This document shows, one piece after another, positions 30,914 through 39,403 of a stretch of 64,000 bases of DNA. Each line of letters begins with the position of its first letter. The first letter of the stretch is position 1. The translations under genes were made by a program, and so were the position numbers. Source of the DNA: Aporhodopirellula aestuarii (lineage in GTDB: Bacteria > Planctomycetota > Planctomycetia > Pirellulales > Pirellulaceae); contig NZ_JAMQBK010000039.1 in NCBI RefSeq assembly GCF_023701485.1, positions 188,476-252,475 on the forward strand. Direction: 5' to 3'. Under the pieces are notes generated by a model that was given only the letters and a program-made list of their open reading frames with translations, was not told the origin of the DNA and made no database searches.

Positions 30914-32065
30914 TTAGTTGGCCAATTGTGACCACAGCACACCGGCGGCGATCGCCGATCCGATCACGCCTGCGACGTTGGGGGCCATCGCGTGCATGAG
31001 CAGGAAGTTTTGCGGATCAGCTTGTTGGCCAACGACTTGAACCACGCGAGCCGAGTCCGGTACCGCCGAAACGCCCGCGGCGCCGATCAACGGATTGATT
31101 TTTTCGGTCAGGAACAAGTTCATGAACTTGGCAAACAGCACGCCGGCGGCGGTCGCGACGGAGAACGCCAACGCTCCCAAGCAAAAAATCAAGATCGAAG
31201 ACGGCGTTAAAAAGTGGGAGGCGCTGGTACTCGCGCCGACGCAGAACCCGAGCAGGATGGTAACGACGTCGATCATCGCCGACCGTGCGGTGGCGGCGAG
31301 GCGATCGGTAACTGTGCACTCTTTGAGTAGGTTGCCGAAGAACAGCATGCCGATCAGCACGATCGCACCAGGAGCGAGCATCGTGCAGACGAGAAACGCG
31401 ATAACGGGAAAGATGATCCGTTCGCGTGTGGAGACTTGACGCGAAGGCTTCATGCGGATCGTGCGTTCGGCTTTTGTCGTCAACAGTTTCATGATCGGCG
31501 GTTGAATCACCGGCACGAGTGCCATGTACGAGTAGGCCGCGATCGCGATCGCACCGAGCAGATCGGGAGCGAGTTTTGACGAGAGGAAGATCGCTGTCGG
31601 GCCGTCAGCACCACCGATGATGCCGATCGCACCGGCTTCGTTGGGCGAGAAACCAAGCACCAACGCGCCGAGAAATGTCAGGAACACACCGACTTGGGCT
31701 GCGCCTCCGAGCAGGATCAGTTTGGGGTTGGATAGCATCGTCGAGAAGTCAGTCATCGCCCCGATGCCGAGGAAGATCAGGGGCGGGTAGACCCCTTTTT
31801 CGACTCCGAAGTACAGGTACTGCATCACGCTGCCATCGTCATACACGCTCAGCGGCATGCCGGGGACGGCGGGGATGTTGCCGACGACGATGCCGAATCC
31901 GATCGGCACGAGCAGCAGTGGTTCGTAATCTTTCGCGATTGCCAGGAAGACGAAAATCAACCCCACCACGATCATGATCACGTTGCCCAACTCAAGGCTG
32001 CCGAAAGCAGTCGTGTCGAGTAGTTGGGCAGCTTTGGAAAGTAATATATCGGTTGTGTTCATCAA
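30914..32065 (-). CDS. Na+-translocating decarboxylase, beta subunit (OadB/GcdB/MmdB type)
   Basis: The 383-residue integral membrane subunit couples biotin-dependent decarboxylation to Na+ export. Multiple helices are visible, including ELGNVIMIVVGLIFVFLAIA near the N terminus and FCLGALAFSVATAAGVLFAK near the C terminus. GAIGIIGGADGPTAIFLSSK contains the conserved Asp of the family, and the C-terminal GAAGVSAVPDSARV and PNVAGVIGSAIAAG segments are hallmarks. It is the last of four same-strand genes; the gamma subunit ends 20 bases upstream. The length is shorter than in some beta subunits but covers the whole domain. Confidence 0.93.
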   Translation of the reverse strand: MMNTTDILLSKAAQLLDTTAFGSLELGNVIMIVVGLIFVFLAIAKDYEPLLLVPIGFGIVVGNIPAVPGMPLSVYDDGSVMQYLYFGVEKGVYPPLIFLGIGAMTDFSTMLSNPKLILLGGAAQVGVFLTFLGALVLGFSPNEAGAIGIIGGADGPTAIFLSSKLAPDLLGAIAIAAYSYMALVPVIQPPIMKLLTTKAERTIRMKPSRQVSTRERIIFPVIAFLVCTMLAPGAIVLIGMLFFGNLLKECTVTDRLAATARSAMIDVVTILLGFCVGASTSASHFLTPSSILIFCLGALAFSVATAAGVLFAKFMNLFLTEKINPLIGAAGVSAVPDSARVVQVVGQQADPQNFLLMHAMAPNVAGVIGSAIAAGVLWSQLAN

Positions 32066-32084
32066 TTTTTCTCGTCGCAGCCGG

Positions 32085-32501
32085 TTATCGGTTGCGTGTT
32101 TGCAATCGGTGGGAAGCGTGATGCCGGATGCGGCCTTCGAGCGTCCACGCGAGTTCCGAAGTGGTCAGGTGGCGGGTACGAACGATTCGCACCGGGCCGG
32201 ATTCCGTCTCCGCCACAGCCGCGGCAATGACTGCCAGGATGTGCGCCGGTATCGTCCCATCGTCGCTCACCGCGGGAGCCGGTTGGGATTGCTTCTTAGG
32301 TTTGGCACCGTGATGGTTTGACTCGGGGAAAACCAGTTCGAGCCTACGCATTGCGAATGGGAAACTGCTGATGATCAGGATCAGCACGGTTAACGCCATG
32401 AACACGACGACCATCCCCATGATCGCCAATGGAAACCCGGTTTCTAAAAACAAGGGTGCGAATCGGGAGGTGGAGGCTTCAGCAATCATCACCATGCTCA
32501 T
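32085..32501 (-). CDS. Na+-pump decarboxylase, gamma/delta-like small membrane subunit (OadG family)
   Basis: The 138-residue protein has one N-terminal membrane helix (LAIMGMVVVFMALTVLILIISSF, about 22-44) followed by a hydrophilic, His/Lys- and Ala-rich cytoplasmic part, the pattern of OadG/MmdD subunits that scaffold the complex. In this part, HILAVIAAAVAETESGPVRI is the commonly conserved short segment. The ATG overlaps the stop of the biotin-carrier gene by 4 bases. Confidence 0.82.
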   Translation of the reverse strand: MSMVMIAEASTSRFAPLFLETGFPLAIMGMVVVFMALTVLILIISSFPFAMRRLELVFPESNHHGAKPKKQSQPAPAVSDDGTIPAHILAVIAAAVAETESGPVRIVRTRHLTTSELAWTLEGRIRHHASHRLQTRNR

Positions 32502-32875
32502 TCGAGTTCTACTAGCAATTGGCCTTCGGTAACGGATTCACCCGCTTTGACGTGTACTTTGGCGACTTTGGCTGGCGCCGGCGCGATGATTTGGTTTTCC
32601 ATCTTCATCGCTTCGAGGACGAGCAGCAGTTGTTCCTGGCTGACCTCTTCGCCATCGGCGACATCGACGGACAAGACGACCCCGGCCATCGGGCTGGTGA
32701 TCGAACCGGCTTTGATTGGCGGACGTGGGCTGTCGGCACGCTTGACTGGTGTGGCCGCTTGGGCGGGCGCCGGAGCGGCCAAGGGTGCCGTGGGGGGAGA
32801 ACCGCTAGGCTCATCCATCCGTTCGACGGTCACTTCGTAAGCCTTGCCCTCGACGGTGATCTTCAGCTTTTTCAT
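32498..32875 (-). CDS. Biotin carboxyl carrier subunit of the decarboxylase
   Basis: The 125-residue carrier has a basic N-terminal segment (MKKLKITVEGKAYEVTVER), a Pro/Ala-rich flexible linker (about 24-55) and a biotinyl domain (56-125) with the biotin attachment site EAMKMEN, the target being K91. Thr/Ala/Pro linkers of this kind are typical of MmdC/OadA carriers. ATG at 32875 begins the family N terminus; a slightly longer frame from 32890 adds five residues. It lies about 55 bases after the carboxyltransferase gene and overlaps the gamma subunit gene by 4 bases. Confidence 0.93.
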   Translation of the reverse strand: MKKLKITVEGKAYEVTVERMDEPSGSPPTAPLAAPAPAQAATPVKRADSPRPPIKAGSITSPMAGVVLSVDVADGEEVSQEQLLLVLEAMKMENQIIAPAPAKVAKVHVKAGESVTEGQLLVELE

Positions 32876-32929
32876 ACTTCTTGCTCTCAACCTTTAACGG
32901 TTTAAACGTGGTGGGTCATGTGTCGCCGA

Positions 32930-34483
32930 TTACAGCGGGATCAAACCGTGTTTCTTGGGCGGTCGTGTTTCGCTTTTCATCAGTGTGCTGCGTAGTGATA
33001 GCGAAACGTTTGCACGAGTCGTTGATGGTTCGATCACGTCCGTGATCATACCACGCGAGGCAGCCATGTACGGTGATGCGAACTGGTCGTGATACTCCTT
33101 CACCAACTCGGCGCGTTTGGCCGACTTGTCTTCGGCGGCTTCGATTTCGCGGCGATACAACACGTTGGCTGCACCATCGGCACCCATCACGGCGATCTCA
33201 GCGGTTGGCCATGCGAACACGACATCGGCACCCATGTCACGACTGCACATGGCGAGATAAGAACCACCGTATGCTTTGCGAACGATCACGGTGATTTTGG
33301 GGACCGTCGCGGCGCAGTACGCGAACAACATTTTGGCGCCGTGTCGGATGATGCCGCCTTGTTCCTGTTGCACGCCGGGTAAGAATCCAGGGACGTCGAC
33401 GAAAGTTAACAGCGGGATGTTGAACGCGTTGCAGAATCGGATGAACCTGGCGCCCTTGTCGGACGCGTCGATGTCGAGCGTGCCGGCTTTCACCTTCGGT
33501 TGGTTGGCGATCACGCCCACGACGATCCCGTCGACGCGTGCGAAGCCTACGAGGAGGTTCTTGGCGAATTGCTGATGGACTTCGAGAAATCGTCCCTCGT
33601 CAACGATCCGCTGGATGATCGGCATCATGTCCATCGTCCCTTTCGCGTCCGCGGGCACGAGGGTGTCCATGACGGGATCGGGTTCGAGGTTGATGTTCTC
33701 GGCGGGACGATGGGGTGGGTTGTCGAGGTTGTTTGCAGGGAGGTACGACAATAATTCGTGGACCAGCTCGATGGCATGGCTATCGTTTTCGGCGATGAAG
33801 TGAACGTTGCCGCTGATACCGGCGTTGGCAGCGGCGCTACCGATCTCTTCCATCGTGGTGTCGACACCCGTGGCCGCCTTAATCACTTGAGGCCCGCAGA
33901 TGAACATGCTCGCGTTGTCGCGAGTCATGATGAGAAAATCCATTAACGCCGGTGAATAGGCGGCACCTCCGGCGCAACTGCCGGCGATCACCGCGATCTG
34001 TGGGACGAGTCCGGAGAGGGCGACGTTGCGATAGAACACTTGCCCGTATCCCGAGAGTGCATCGACACCTTCTTGGATCCGTGCACCGCCGGAGTCGTTG
34101 ATCGCGACGAAGGGGAGTCCGCAATTCATCGCGTAATCCATCACGTCACAGATTTTTTTGGCGTGTCGTTGCCCCAGTGCTCCGCCGCCGATCGTGAAAT
34201 CTTGGGAGAAACCGGCCACGGCCCTGCCATTGATTTGCCCCACACCGGTGACCACGCCGTCGCCGGGGAGCGTTTTCTTTTCCATGCCGAAGTCGTGGCA
34301 AGCGTGCTCGACGTGCATGCCCCATTCCTGGAAGGTGCCCTCTTCGAACAGCAATTCGAAACGTTCTCGAGCGGTCAGCGATCCTTTGGCGTGGACCTTC
34401 TTAATCCGCTCTTCGCCTCCGCCGAGCAGCCGTGCGACACGGCGTTTTTGTAAGTCATCCAGAAGTGATTTTTCGATGGTCAT
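32930..34483 (-). CDS. Carboxyltransferase alpha subunit (methylmalonyl-CoA decarboxylase / propionyl-CoA carboxylase type)
   Basis: This crotonase-fold carboxyltransferase acts on an acyl-CoA such as methylmalonyl-CoA. The 517-residue product shows KGSLTARERFELLFEEGTF, FSQDFTIGGGALGQRHAKKI, the oxyanion-hole segments INDSGGARIQEGVDALSGYG and GSCAGGAAYSPALMDF, and the second oxyanion motif VDVPGFLPGVQQEQGGIIRHGAKMLFAY. The gene order alpha-biotin carrier-gamma-beta and the membrane beta subunit indicate a Na+-pumping decarboxylase (MmdA) rather than a soluble PccB, as no biotin carboxylase is nearby. The ATG at 34483 follows a long leader with an inverted repeat. Confidence 0.9.
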   Translation of the reverse strand: MTIEKSLLDDLQKRRVARLLGGGEERIKKVHAKGSLTARERFELLFEEGTFQEWGMHVEHACHDFGMEKKTLPGDGVVTGVGQINGRAVAGFSQDFTIGGGALGQRHAKKICDVMDYAMNCGLPFVAINDSGGARIQEGVDALSGYGQVFYRNVALSGLVPQIAVIAGSCAGGAAYSPALMDFLIMTRDNASMFICGPQVIKAATGVDTTMEEIGSAAANAGISGNVHFIAENDSHAIELVHELLSYLPANNLDNPPHRPAENINLEPDPVMDTLVPADAKGTMDMMPIIQRIVDEGRFLEVHQQFAKNLLVGFARVDGIVVGVIANQPKVKAGTLDIDASDKGARFIRFCNAFNIPLLTFVDVPGFLPGVQQEQGGIIRHGAKMLFAYCAATVPKITVIVRKAYGGSYLAMCSRDMGADVVFAWPTAEIAVMGADGAANVLYRREIEAAEDKSAKRAELVKEYHDQFASPYMAASRGMITDVIEPSTTRANVSLSLRSTLMKSETRPPKKHGLIPL

Positions 34484-35078
34484 CTTGCTGTGCGATTGCG
34501 TCCAAACGAGTCAGGGTCCGTCGCGAAACATGCACGCTAAGTGAGTCAATGTGCCGCAAAGCACATGTTTGCGTGGCGGAGACTCACGATCGGCGTGATG
34601 TCTCTGCAACGTAACAATCGGCCGATTTCGTGTCATCACTAACCGTGACGCACGCCGCGTAGGTGTTTTCCGAGAGGTGGGTAATTGTCCGTGACGGTGC
34701 TTTAGAGGCGGTTTCGGGACCGTAGTCGGGGTCGCCTGTGCGGAAATGCCACTGTGAATTGTCTTCGGGCATGAGGCACGCCGAATCAGGCCGCCAAATG
34801 GTGCGATGTGCCTATTTCGCACGTTTTCACCCTCCAGGGCGAGCATGACGACGTCGTTTCCTGACGGAAAGGTTTGGAAGGCGAGCGGGGAATCTCGCAA
34901 GTGTGCGGCAGTCAAATATTTAGGCGTAAGTCGTTACATCTCGAGTCTGGCTGCCATTGGCAGTGGCAGCAACCGCCTTCCTCCACGGGGGCGGTGCGAA
35001 TACGATCTGTGATGACTCGTCGGCGTTTAAGTTGCCTTTGGCGGGGTTTATTGGCGTTTGATTTCCTGAAGTGAGCAC
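34484..35078. other. Divergent intergenic region between the decarboxylase operon and cstA
   Basis: About 595 bases. It contains the stem-loop candidate at 34541-34587. A 62-codon minus-strand frame at 34584-34772 has fairly protein-like sequence (MPEDNSQWHFRTGDPDYGPE) but no recognisable family, no clear ribosome site and a stop a short way upstream, so it is at best a small gene or a fragment. Nothing else stands out. Confidence 0.4.
34541..34587 (-). promoter_or_regulatory. Possible structured leader upstream of the decarboxylase operon
   Basis: The outer arms GTGAGTC (34541-34547) and GACTCAC (34581-34587) enclose three short segments. CGCAAA (34555-34560) can be the loop of a hairpin formed by ATGTGC (34549-34554) with GCACAT (34561-34566), or can pair with TTTGCG (34568-34573). 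The two inner hairpins exclude each other. The site is 58-104 bases before the ATG at 34483. Confidence 0.35.
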
Positions 35079-36941
35079 ATGAGCACCCTGATTGTTGCCG
35101 TCGCATCGATGATCGGCTTTGTCATCGCGTATCACACGTACGGCCGCTATTTAGCGACGAAACTGTTCCAGTTGACCGACGATGAACCGATGCCGAGCGT
35201 GACCCAGCGGGATGACGTTGATTTTGTCCCGACCGATCGCAGCGTCGTGCTGGGCCACCACTTCACCAGTATCGCCGGTACCGGACCGATTGTGGGGCCG
35301 GCCCTGGCGGTGTTTTGGGGCTGGTTGCCGGCGTTGTTATGGGTGGTGTTTGGATCGATTCTTGTCGGTGGCGTACACGATCTCGCGGCGCTCGTGATCT
35401 CAATTCGCAACCGGGGCGAGTCGGTCGGCCAAGCCGCCGGTCACTTGATTTCGCCGCGGGCAAAGTTGTTATTTCTGCTTATTTTGGCGATGGCATTGTC
35501 TATCGTGTTGGCGGTGTTCGGGTTGGTGATCGCGAACATTTTCAAGTTGTATCCGGAGTCGGTTCTGAGCGTTTGGACTGCGATGCCCGTCGCGGTTCTG
35601 ATCGGTTGGTTGGTGATTCGTCAGGGACGTCAATTAATCGTTCCGTGCTTGGCCGGATTGGGCGTGCTGTATTACACGGTCTATGTCGGCGCCTATCAGA
35701 TGCCGCTTGATCTCGCGGATGTGCTGCCGACGGGAAGCACCTATGCAACGCCGGTTGTCGTCTGGACAGGGTTGTTGTTGGCGTATGCGTTCGTCGCATC
35801 GGTTTTGCCAGTTTGGTTGTTGTTACAACCGCGAGATTTCATCAACAGTTTGCAACTGGTCGTCGCCTTGGTGTTATTGGTCGCGGGGCTCGGTGTGGCG
35901 GCGGTGAGTGGTAAGGCGGATTTGATTACCGCGGCGCCCGCGATTGCGAAGGAAGTGCCCGCGGATGCTCCACCAATGTTCCCGTTCCTCTTCATTACGA
36001 TCGCGTGCGGGGCGTGTAGCGGTTTTCACTGTATGGTCAGTAGCGGGACGACGAGTAAGCAATTGCGAAGTGCGTCTGATGCGCAGTTGGTCGGGTATGG
36101 ATCGATGCTCGGTGAGGGAATGCTGGCCGTGTTGGTGATCTTGGCCTGCTGTGCTGGAGTCGGAATGGGGCGTTTGGATCGCACCGTTTCCGATGGGCAG
36201 ACGGTGATTACCCGTCATTCGGTCGCCGAGGTGCCCGGAGGTTCTGGTGCAACGGATGGTTCTGCCGCGTGGCGAGCGTACTACCGTACGGGGCGTGCCG
36301 CCCCCGCATCGGTCGAGGGGGCGGCGGGTGTGGCCACCGCCGATGCCGGTGGATGGCGCAAGCAGGGGCTCGATAAAAAATTGGCGGCCTTTATTGACGG
36401 TGGTGCGAATTTCATTTCGTCGCTCGGGGTCCCGTTGAAGATGGGGGTTGCGATCATGGCGGTGATGGTCGCGTGTTTTGCCGCCACGACGCTCGATACG
36501 GCAACGCGATTGCAGCGATACGTCCTGACCGAATTATCCGCGTCGGCCGGTTTTAAACTGGGCACCAATATGTATGTCGCGACGGGGGTTGCGGTTGGCG
36601 TGGCGTTGCTGATAGCGATTTTTGCGGGCGACTCACCGGGCAAGGGAGGATTGGTGTTGTGGCCGTTGTTCGGAGCGACCAATCAATTGCTCGCGGGACT
36701 CGCTTTGATGGTCGCGGTGTTCTATTTGGCTCGCCGGAGTCGTCCGATCGCGATGTTGGCGATTCCGATGTTCTTGATGCTGTTAACGCCCGCGTGGGCG
36801 ATGACGTTTGATCTCGTCGAAAATTGGTGGCCCGCACGCGACTGGGTATTGATCTGTTTCGCATTCGCGGTCTTGGGGTTGCAGTTATGGATGGTCATCG
36901 AGGGTGTCATCTTGTGGCGGCAACACAAGGCTTCGGTGTAA
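35079..36941 (+). CDS. cstA: CstA family pyruvate/peptide transporter (carbon starvation protein)
   Basis: This integral membrane transporter of the CstA/BtsT family is associated with uptake of pyruvate or peptides under carbon limitation. The 620 residues carry about 15 hydrophobic helices. Family landmarks are YHTYGRYLATKLF, GHHFTSIAGTGPIVGPALAV (the signature), GGVHDLAALVISIRNRGESV and FHCMVSSGTTSKQLRSASDA, followed by the C-terminal LWPLFGATNQLLAGLALMV. It is slightly shorter than E. coli CstA (701). An insertion rich in Gly/Ala/Thr (about residues 385-430, with GGSGATDGSAAWRAYYRTGR) is not typical. The gene stands alone on the plus strand, divergent from the decarboxylase operon. Confidence 0.94.
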   Translation: MSTLIVAVASMIGFVIAYHTYGRYLATKLFQLTDDEPMPSVTQRDDVDFVPTDRSVVLGHHFTSIAGTGPIVGPALAVFWGWLPALLWVVFGSILVGGVHDLAALVISIRNRGESVGQAAGHLISPRAKLLFLLILAMALSIVLAVFGLVIANIFKLYPESVLSVWTAMPVAVLIGWLVIRQGRQLIVPCLAGLGVLYYTVYVGAYQMPLDLADVLPTGSTYATPVVVWTGLLLAYAFVASVLPVWLLLQPRDFINSLQLVVALVLLVAGLGVAAVSGKADLITAAPAIAKEVPADAPPMFPFLFITIACGACSGFHCMVSSGTTSKQLRSASDAQLVGYGSMLGEGMLAVLVILACCAGVGMGRLDRTVSDGQTVITRHSVAEVPGGSGATDGSAAWRAYYRTGRAAPASVEGAAGVATADAGGWRKQGLDKKLAAFIDGGANFISSLGVPLKMGVAIMAVMVACFAATTLDTATRLQRYVLTELSASAGFKLGTNMYVATGVAVGVALLIAIFAGDSPGKGGLVLWPLFGATNQLLAGLALMVAVFYLARRSRPIAMLAIPMFLMLLTPAWAMTFDLVENWWPARDWVLICFAFAVLGLQLWMVIEGVILWRQHKASV

Positions 36942-37009
36942 TGAGGCGTTGCTGTACAAGAATTGTGTGGGCTCCGGTTATCTTTGATTCTCATAATGAC
37001 TGAGTAACG

Positions 37010-37642
37010 ATGCGTTTGGCGTTAATCGTTTTGACTGCGATGGCAATTCCGCTGTCGTTTGTTGACGCGCCGTATCCAAATGAATTGTTGCTCCAGCACG
37101 CTCCGACGACACTCGGAGTTGCTTTATTGACCTTTGCGGTGGTTCGTTTTCGGCCGTCCAACCTATCGATTATGTGCTGCCTCGGATTTCTCTGGCTTCA
37201 TATCGTCGGAGCGCGGTGGATCTATTCGTATGTACCGTACGACGACTTCATCCAGATGTTGACCGGCCGTTCGTTGTCGGAGTCGTTTGGATGGGAACGC
37301 AATCACTACGATCGATTTGTGCACTTTGCGTCCGGGGTGCTCGGGTTGCCACCGATATCTAACTATCTGCAATCGTTTTGTCGGGTGTCTCCGGCTGCTG
37401 CTGCACTGTTGGCGATGGCGTGCGTCCTTGCGATTGGGGCTGCGTATGAGGTGCTCGAATGGCAGATCGCGATGACTTTTTCGCCTGAGATGGCGGAGTC
37501 GTATAACGGCCAACAAGGCGATGTGTGGGATGCACAAAAAGATCTGGCACTGGCGTGGTTGGGTGCTATTGTGACCGTACCGATGATTTACCGTTGGGTG
37601 CCTGTTCCGGTTTCATATCGTGAAGCCCCTGTCACGAAATAG
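37010..37642 (+). CDS. DUF2238 family membrane protein (YjdF-like)
   Basis: The 210-residue multi-pass membrane protein has the family order of helices and the conserved motifs: HIVGARWIYSYVPY, NHYDRFVHFASGVLG (near residue 105), AAYEVLEWQIAM and GQQGDVWDAQKDLALAWLG near residue 170. Family function is unknown. The ATG start at 37010 leads straight into the first membrane helix. It lies 68 bases past cstA and about 50 bases before the GNAT gene, all on the plus strand. Confidence 0.82.
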   Translation: MRLALIVLTAMAIPLSFVDAPYPNELLLQHAPTTLGVALLTFAVVRFRPSNLSIMCCLGFLWLHIVGARWIYSYVPYDDFIQMLTGRSLSESFGWERNHYDRFVHFASGVLGLPPISNYLQSFCRVSPAAAALLAMACVLAIGAAYEVLEWQIAMTFSPEMAESYNGQQGDVWDAQKDLALAWLGAIVTVPMIYRWVPVPVSYREAPVTK

Positions 37643-37693
37643 TTCGTGAGTTTCTTGGGAAGCGACGATTGGTTGAAGGTCTTGGATTCACCG

Positions 37694-38122
37694 ATGATCA
37701 CTGTAAGGGCCGCAGCCGAATCTGATTTGCCGCTGCTGGAAAAAATCTATTTAGATTCTTTGGAGAACGCGGAGTGGTTGCCACGGATGCGGCCGGAGTT
37801 GCGGGATTTCAAAAGCGTTACCGAAGGCGAATTGATTTTTGTAGCGGTGGACGATGATCTCGGCGTGGCGGGATTTGTGTCGATCTGGCGTCCCGATTCC
37901 TTTGTGCATCACCTCTACGTCGCTAGGACGATGCAACGTCGAGGCGTCGGAACCGCCCTGCTTCAATCATTAGACAGTTGGCTTCCGCGGCCGTGGACGT
38001 TGAAGTGCAATTGTAAAAACACATCTGCTCTCGCGTTTTACGAATCGCTCGGTTGGACGATCGCGGAACAAGGCGAGAGTGAAGACGGTTTGTATTTGTT
38101 CTTGAAATTGAGCAATCGTTAG
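37694..38122 (+). CDS. GNAT-family N-acetyltransferase
   Basis: The 142-residue acetyl-CoA-dependent acyltransferase has the usual order: an N-terminal strand (MITVRAAAESDLPLLEKIY), the central strands GELIFVAVDDDLGVAGFVSI and HHLYVARTMQRRGVGTALLQ, the latter with the Q/R-x-x-G-x-G/A pyrophosphate loop (QRRGVG), and the C-terminal NTSALAFYESLGWTI segment typical of GNAT. The ATG at 37694 starts the domain; an in-frame GTG at 37646, four bases after the previous stop, is the alternative. The substrate is unknown. Confidence 0.86.
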   Translation: MITVRAAAESDLPLLEKIYLDSLENAEWLPRMRPELRDFKSVTEGELIFVAVDDDLGVAGFVSIWRPDSFVHHLYVARTMQRRGVGTALLQSLDSWLPRPWTLKCNCKNTSALAFYESLGWTIAEQGESEDGLYLFLKLSNR

Positions 38123-38367
38123 ATCTTGGTAACGATCCGAAGGGCATGTTGAGTTGTTTTCATCGGACATGCAATTCTCGAATTACCCGTCAAGCGTGAT
38201 GTCGGCGAGTCGAGATGTACGAATCTATAGGAGGCCGCGGGGGCGAATGGGGGATCCGGGGAGATAATTTGCACGGGCGTCTGCCAGATGGCTATGATTG
38301 GTGAGCGTCCTCCCGCACCGCGGGGGGCGGGAAATTGCCATCGCTTAGACAGTTCGGGATCTTCAAC

Positions 38368-39402
38368 ATGTCGCAGTCGGTTTTGTCGTCTCATCAAAAC
38401 GCCCCCGAATCCTCTTTAAGTGATGACGATGTCGCCGCTGTTGATCGGCTCGGTCAGGTTCACAATCGGTTGCGAGAAGAACTCGGCCGCGTGATTGTCG
38501 GTCAACGCGACACGATCGATCTTTTGCTGGTTTGCTTGTTTGCTCGGCGGCACGCGTTATTGATGGGGGTCCCAGGACTGGCCAAAACGTTGTTGGTCAG
38601 CAAGCTCGCTGAGACGATGTCGTTGAAGTTTAGCCGGATTCAGTTCACACCCGATTTGATGCCGATGGACATCACCGGCACCGATATTTTGCAAGACAAC
38701 GGGGAAGGCCGGCGTCAGTTTGAATTCGCACATGGCCCCGTGTTTGCCAACATTATTTTGGCCGATGAGATCAACCGAGCTCCGCCAAAGACACAGGCGG
38801 CGATGCTCGAAGCGATGCAGGAACAACGCATCACCGTCGTTGGGAAAGGTTTTGATCTACCGCCACCTTTTATGGTGCTCGCGACGCAGAACCCAGTTGA
38901 GCAAGAAGGGACCTACCCTTTGCCGGAAGCGCAGCTCGATCGTTTCATGGCGTTGATCGAATTGGATTATCCGTCGGAGGAAGAAGAGATCGCGATTGCT
39001 CGGACAACGACGGGGTCAGCGATGCCATCGCTGGAACACTTGATGACGGGTGAGGACATCATCGCTCATCAAGATCTCGTGCGTCGGATTCCGGTTCCCG
39101 ATCACATTTACATTGAGGCGGCTCAATTGGTTCGCAAGACGCGGCCGGCAGGCGGGACGGCGCCGGATTGGTTGTTGCCGTTGGTGTCGTGGGGGGCCGG
39201 TCCGCGAGCGGTTCAGGATTTGATTCTTGGAGCGAAGGCACGTGCGGCACTTGAAGGATCGTATATGGTTCGCAGCGAAGACGTGCGGTGCGTGGCATTG
39301 CCGGTGCTGACGCATCGATTGATCACGACGTTTGCGGCGCAGGCCGAAGGTTTATCGGCGAGTGACATCGTCGCGCGATTGTTGAGCGAAGAAAACCAAT
39401 AG
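38368..39402 (+). CDS. MoxR-family AAA+ ATPase
   Basis: The 344-residue MoxR ATPase is probably a chaperone-like partner for the vWA proteins encoded next to it. Motifs in order: GRVIVGQRDTIDLLLVCLFA, Walker A GVPGLAKT, PMDITGTDI, Walker B ILADEINRAPPKTQAAMLEAMQE, sensor 1 ATQNPVEQEGTYPLPEAQLDRF and sensor 2 with the C-terminal helical bundle. ATG at 38368 begins the conserved part. It is the first gene of a nine-gene unit (38368-53672) whose other junctions mostly overlap by a few bases; only one base separates it from the next gene. Confidence 0.95.
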   Translation: MSQSVLSSHQNAPESSLSDDDVAAVDRLGQVHNRLREELGRVIVGQRDTIDLLLVCLFARRHALLMGVPGLAKTLLVSKLAETMSLKFSRIQFTPDLMPMDITGTDILQDNGEGRRQFEFAHGPVFANIILADEINRAPPKTQAAMLEAMQEQRITVVGKGFDLPPPFMVLATQNPVEQEGTYPLPEAQLDRFMALIELDYPSEEEEIAIARTTTGSAMPSLEHLMTGEDIIAHQDLVRRIPVPDHIYIEAAQLVRKTRPAGGTAPDWLLPLVSWGAGPRAVQDLILGAKARAALEGSYMVRSEDVRCVALPVLTHRLITTFAAQAEGLSASDIVARLLSEENQ

Positions 39403-39403
39403 C

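Noticed and set aside
34584-34772. Minus-strand 62-codon frame in the cstA upstream region
   Set aside because: The sequence is somewhat protein-like but a stop lies shortly upstream, no family is recognised, and no start signal is clear; kept only as a note in the intergenic entry.
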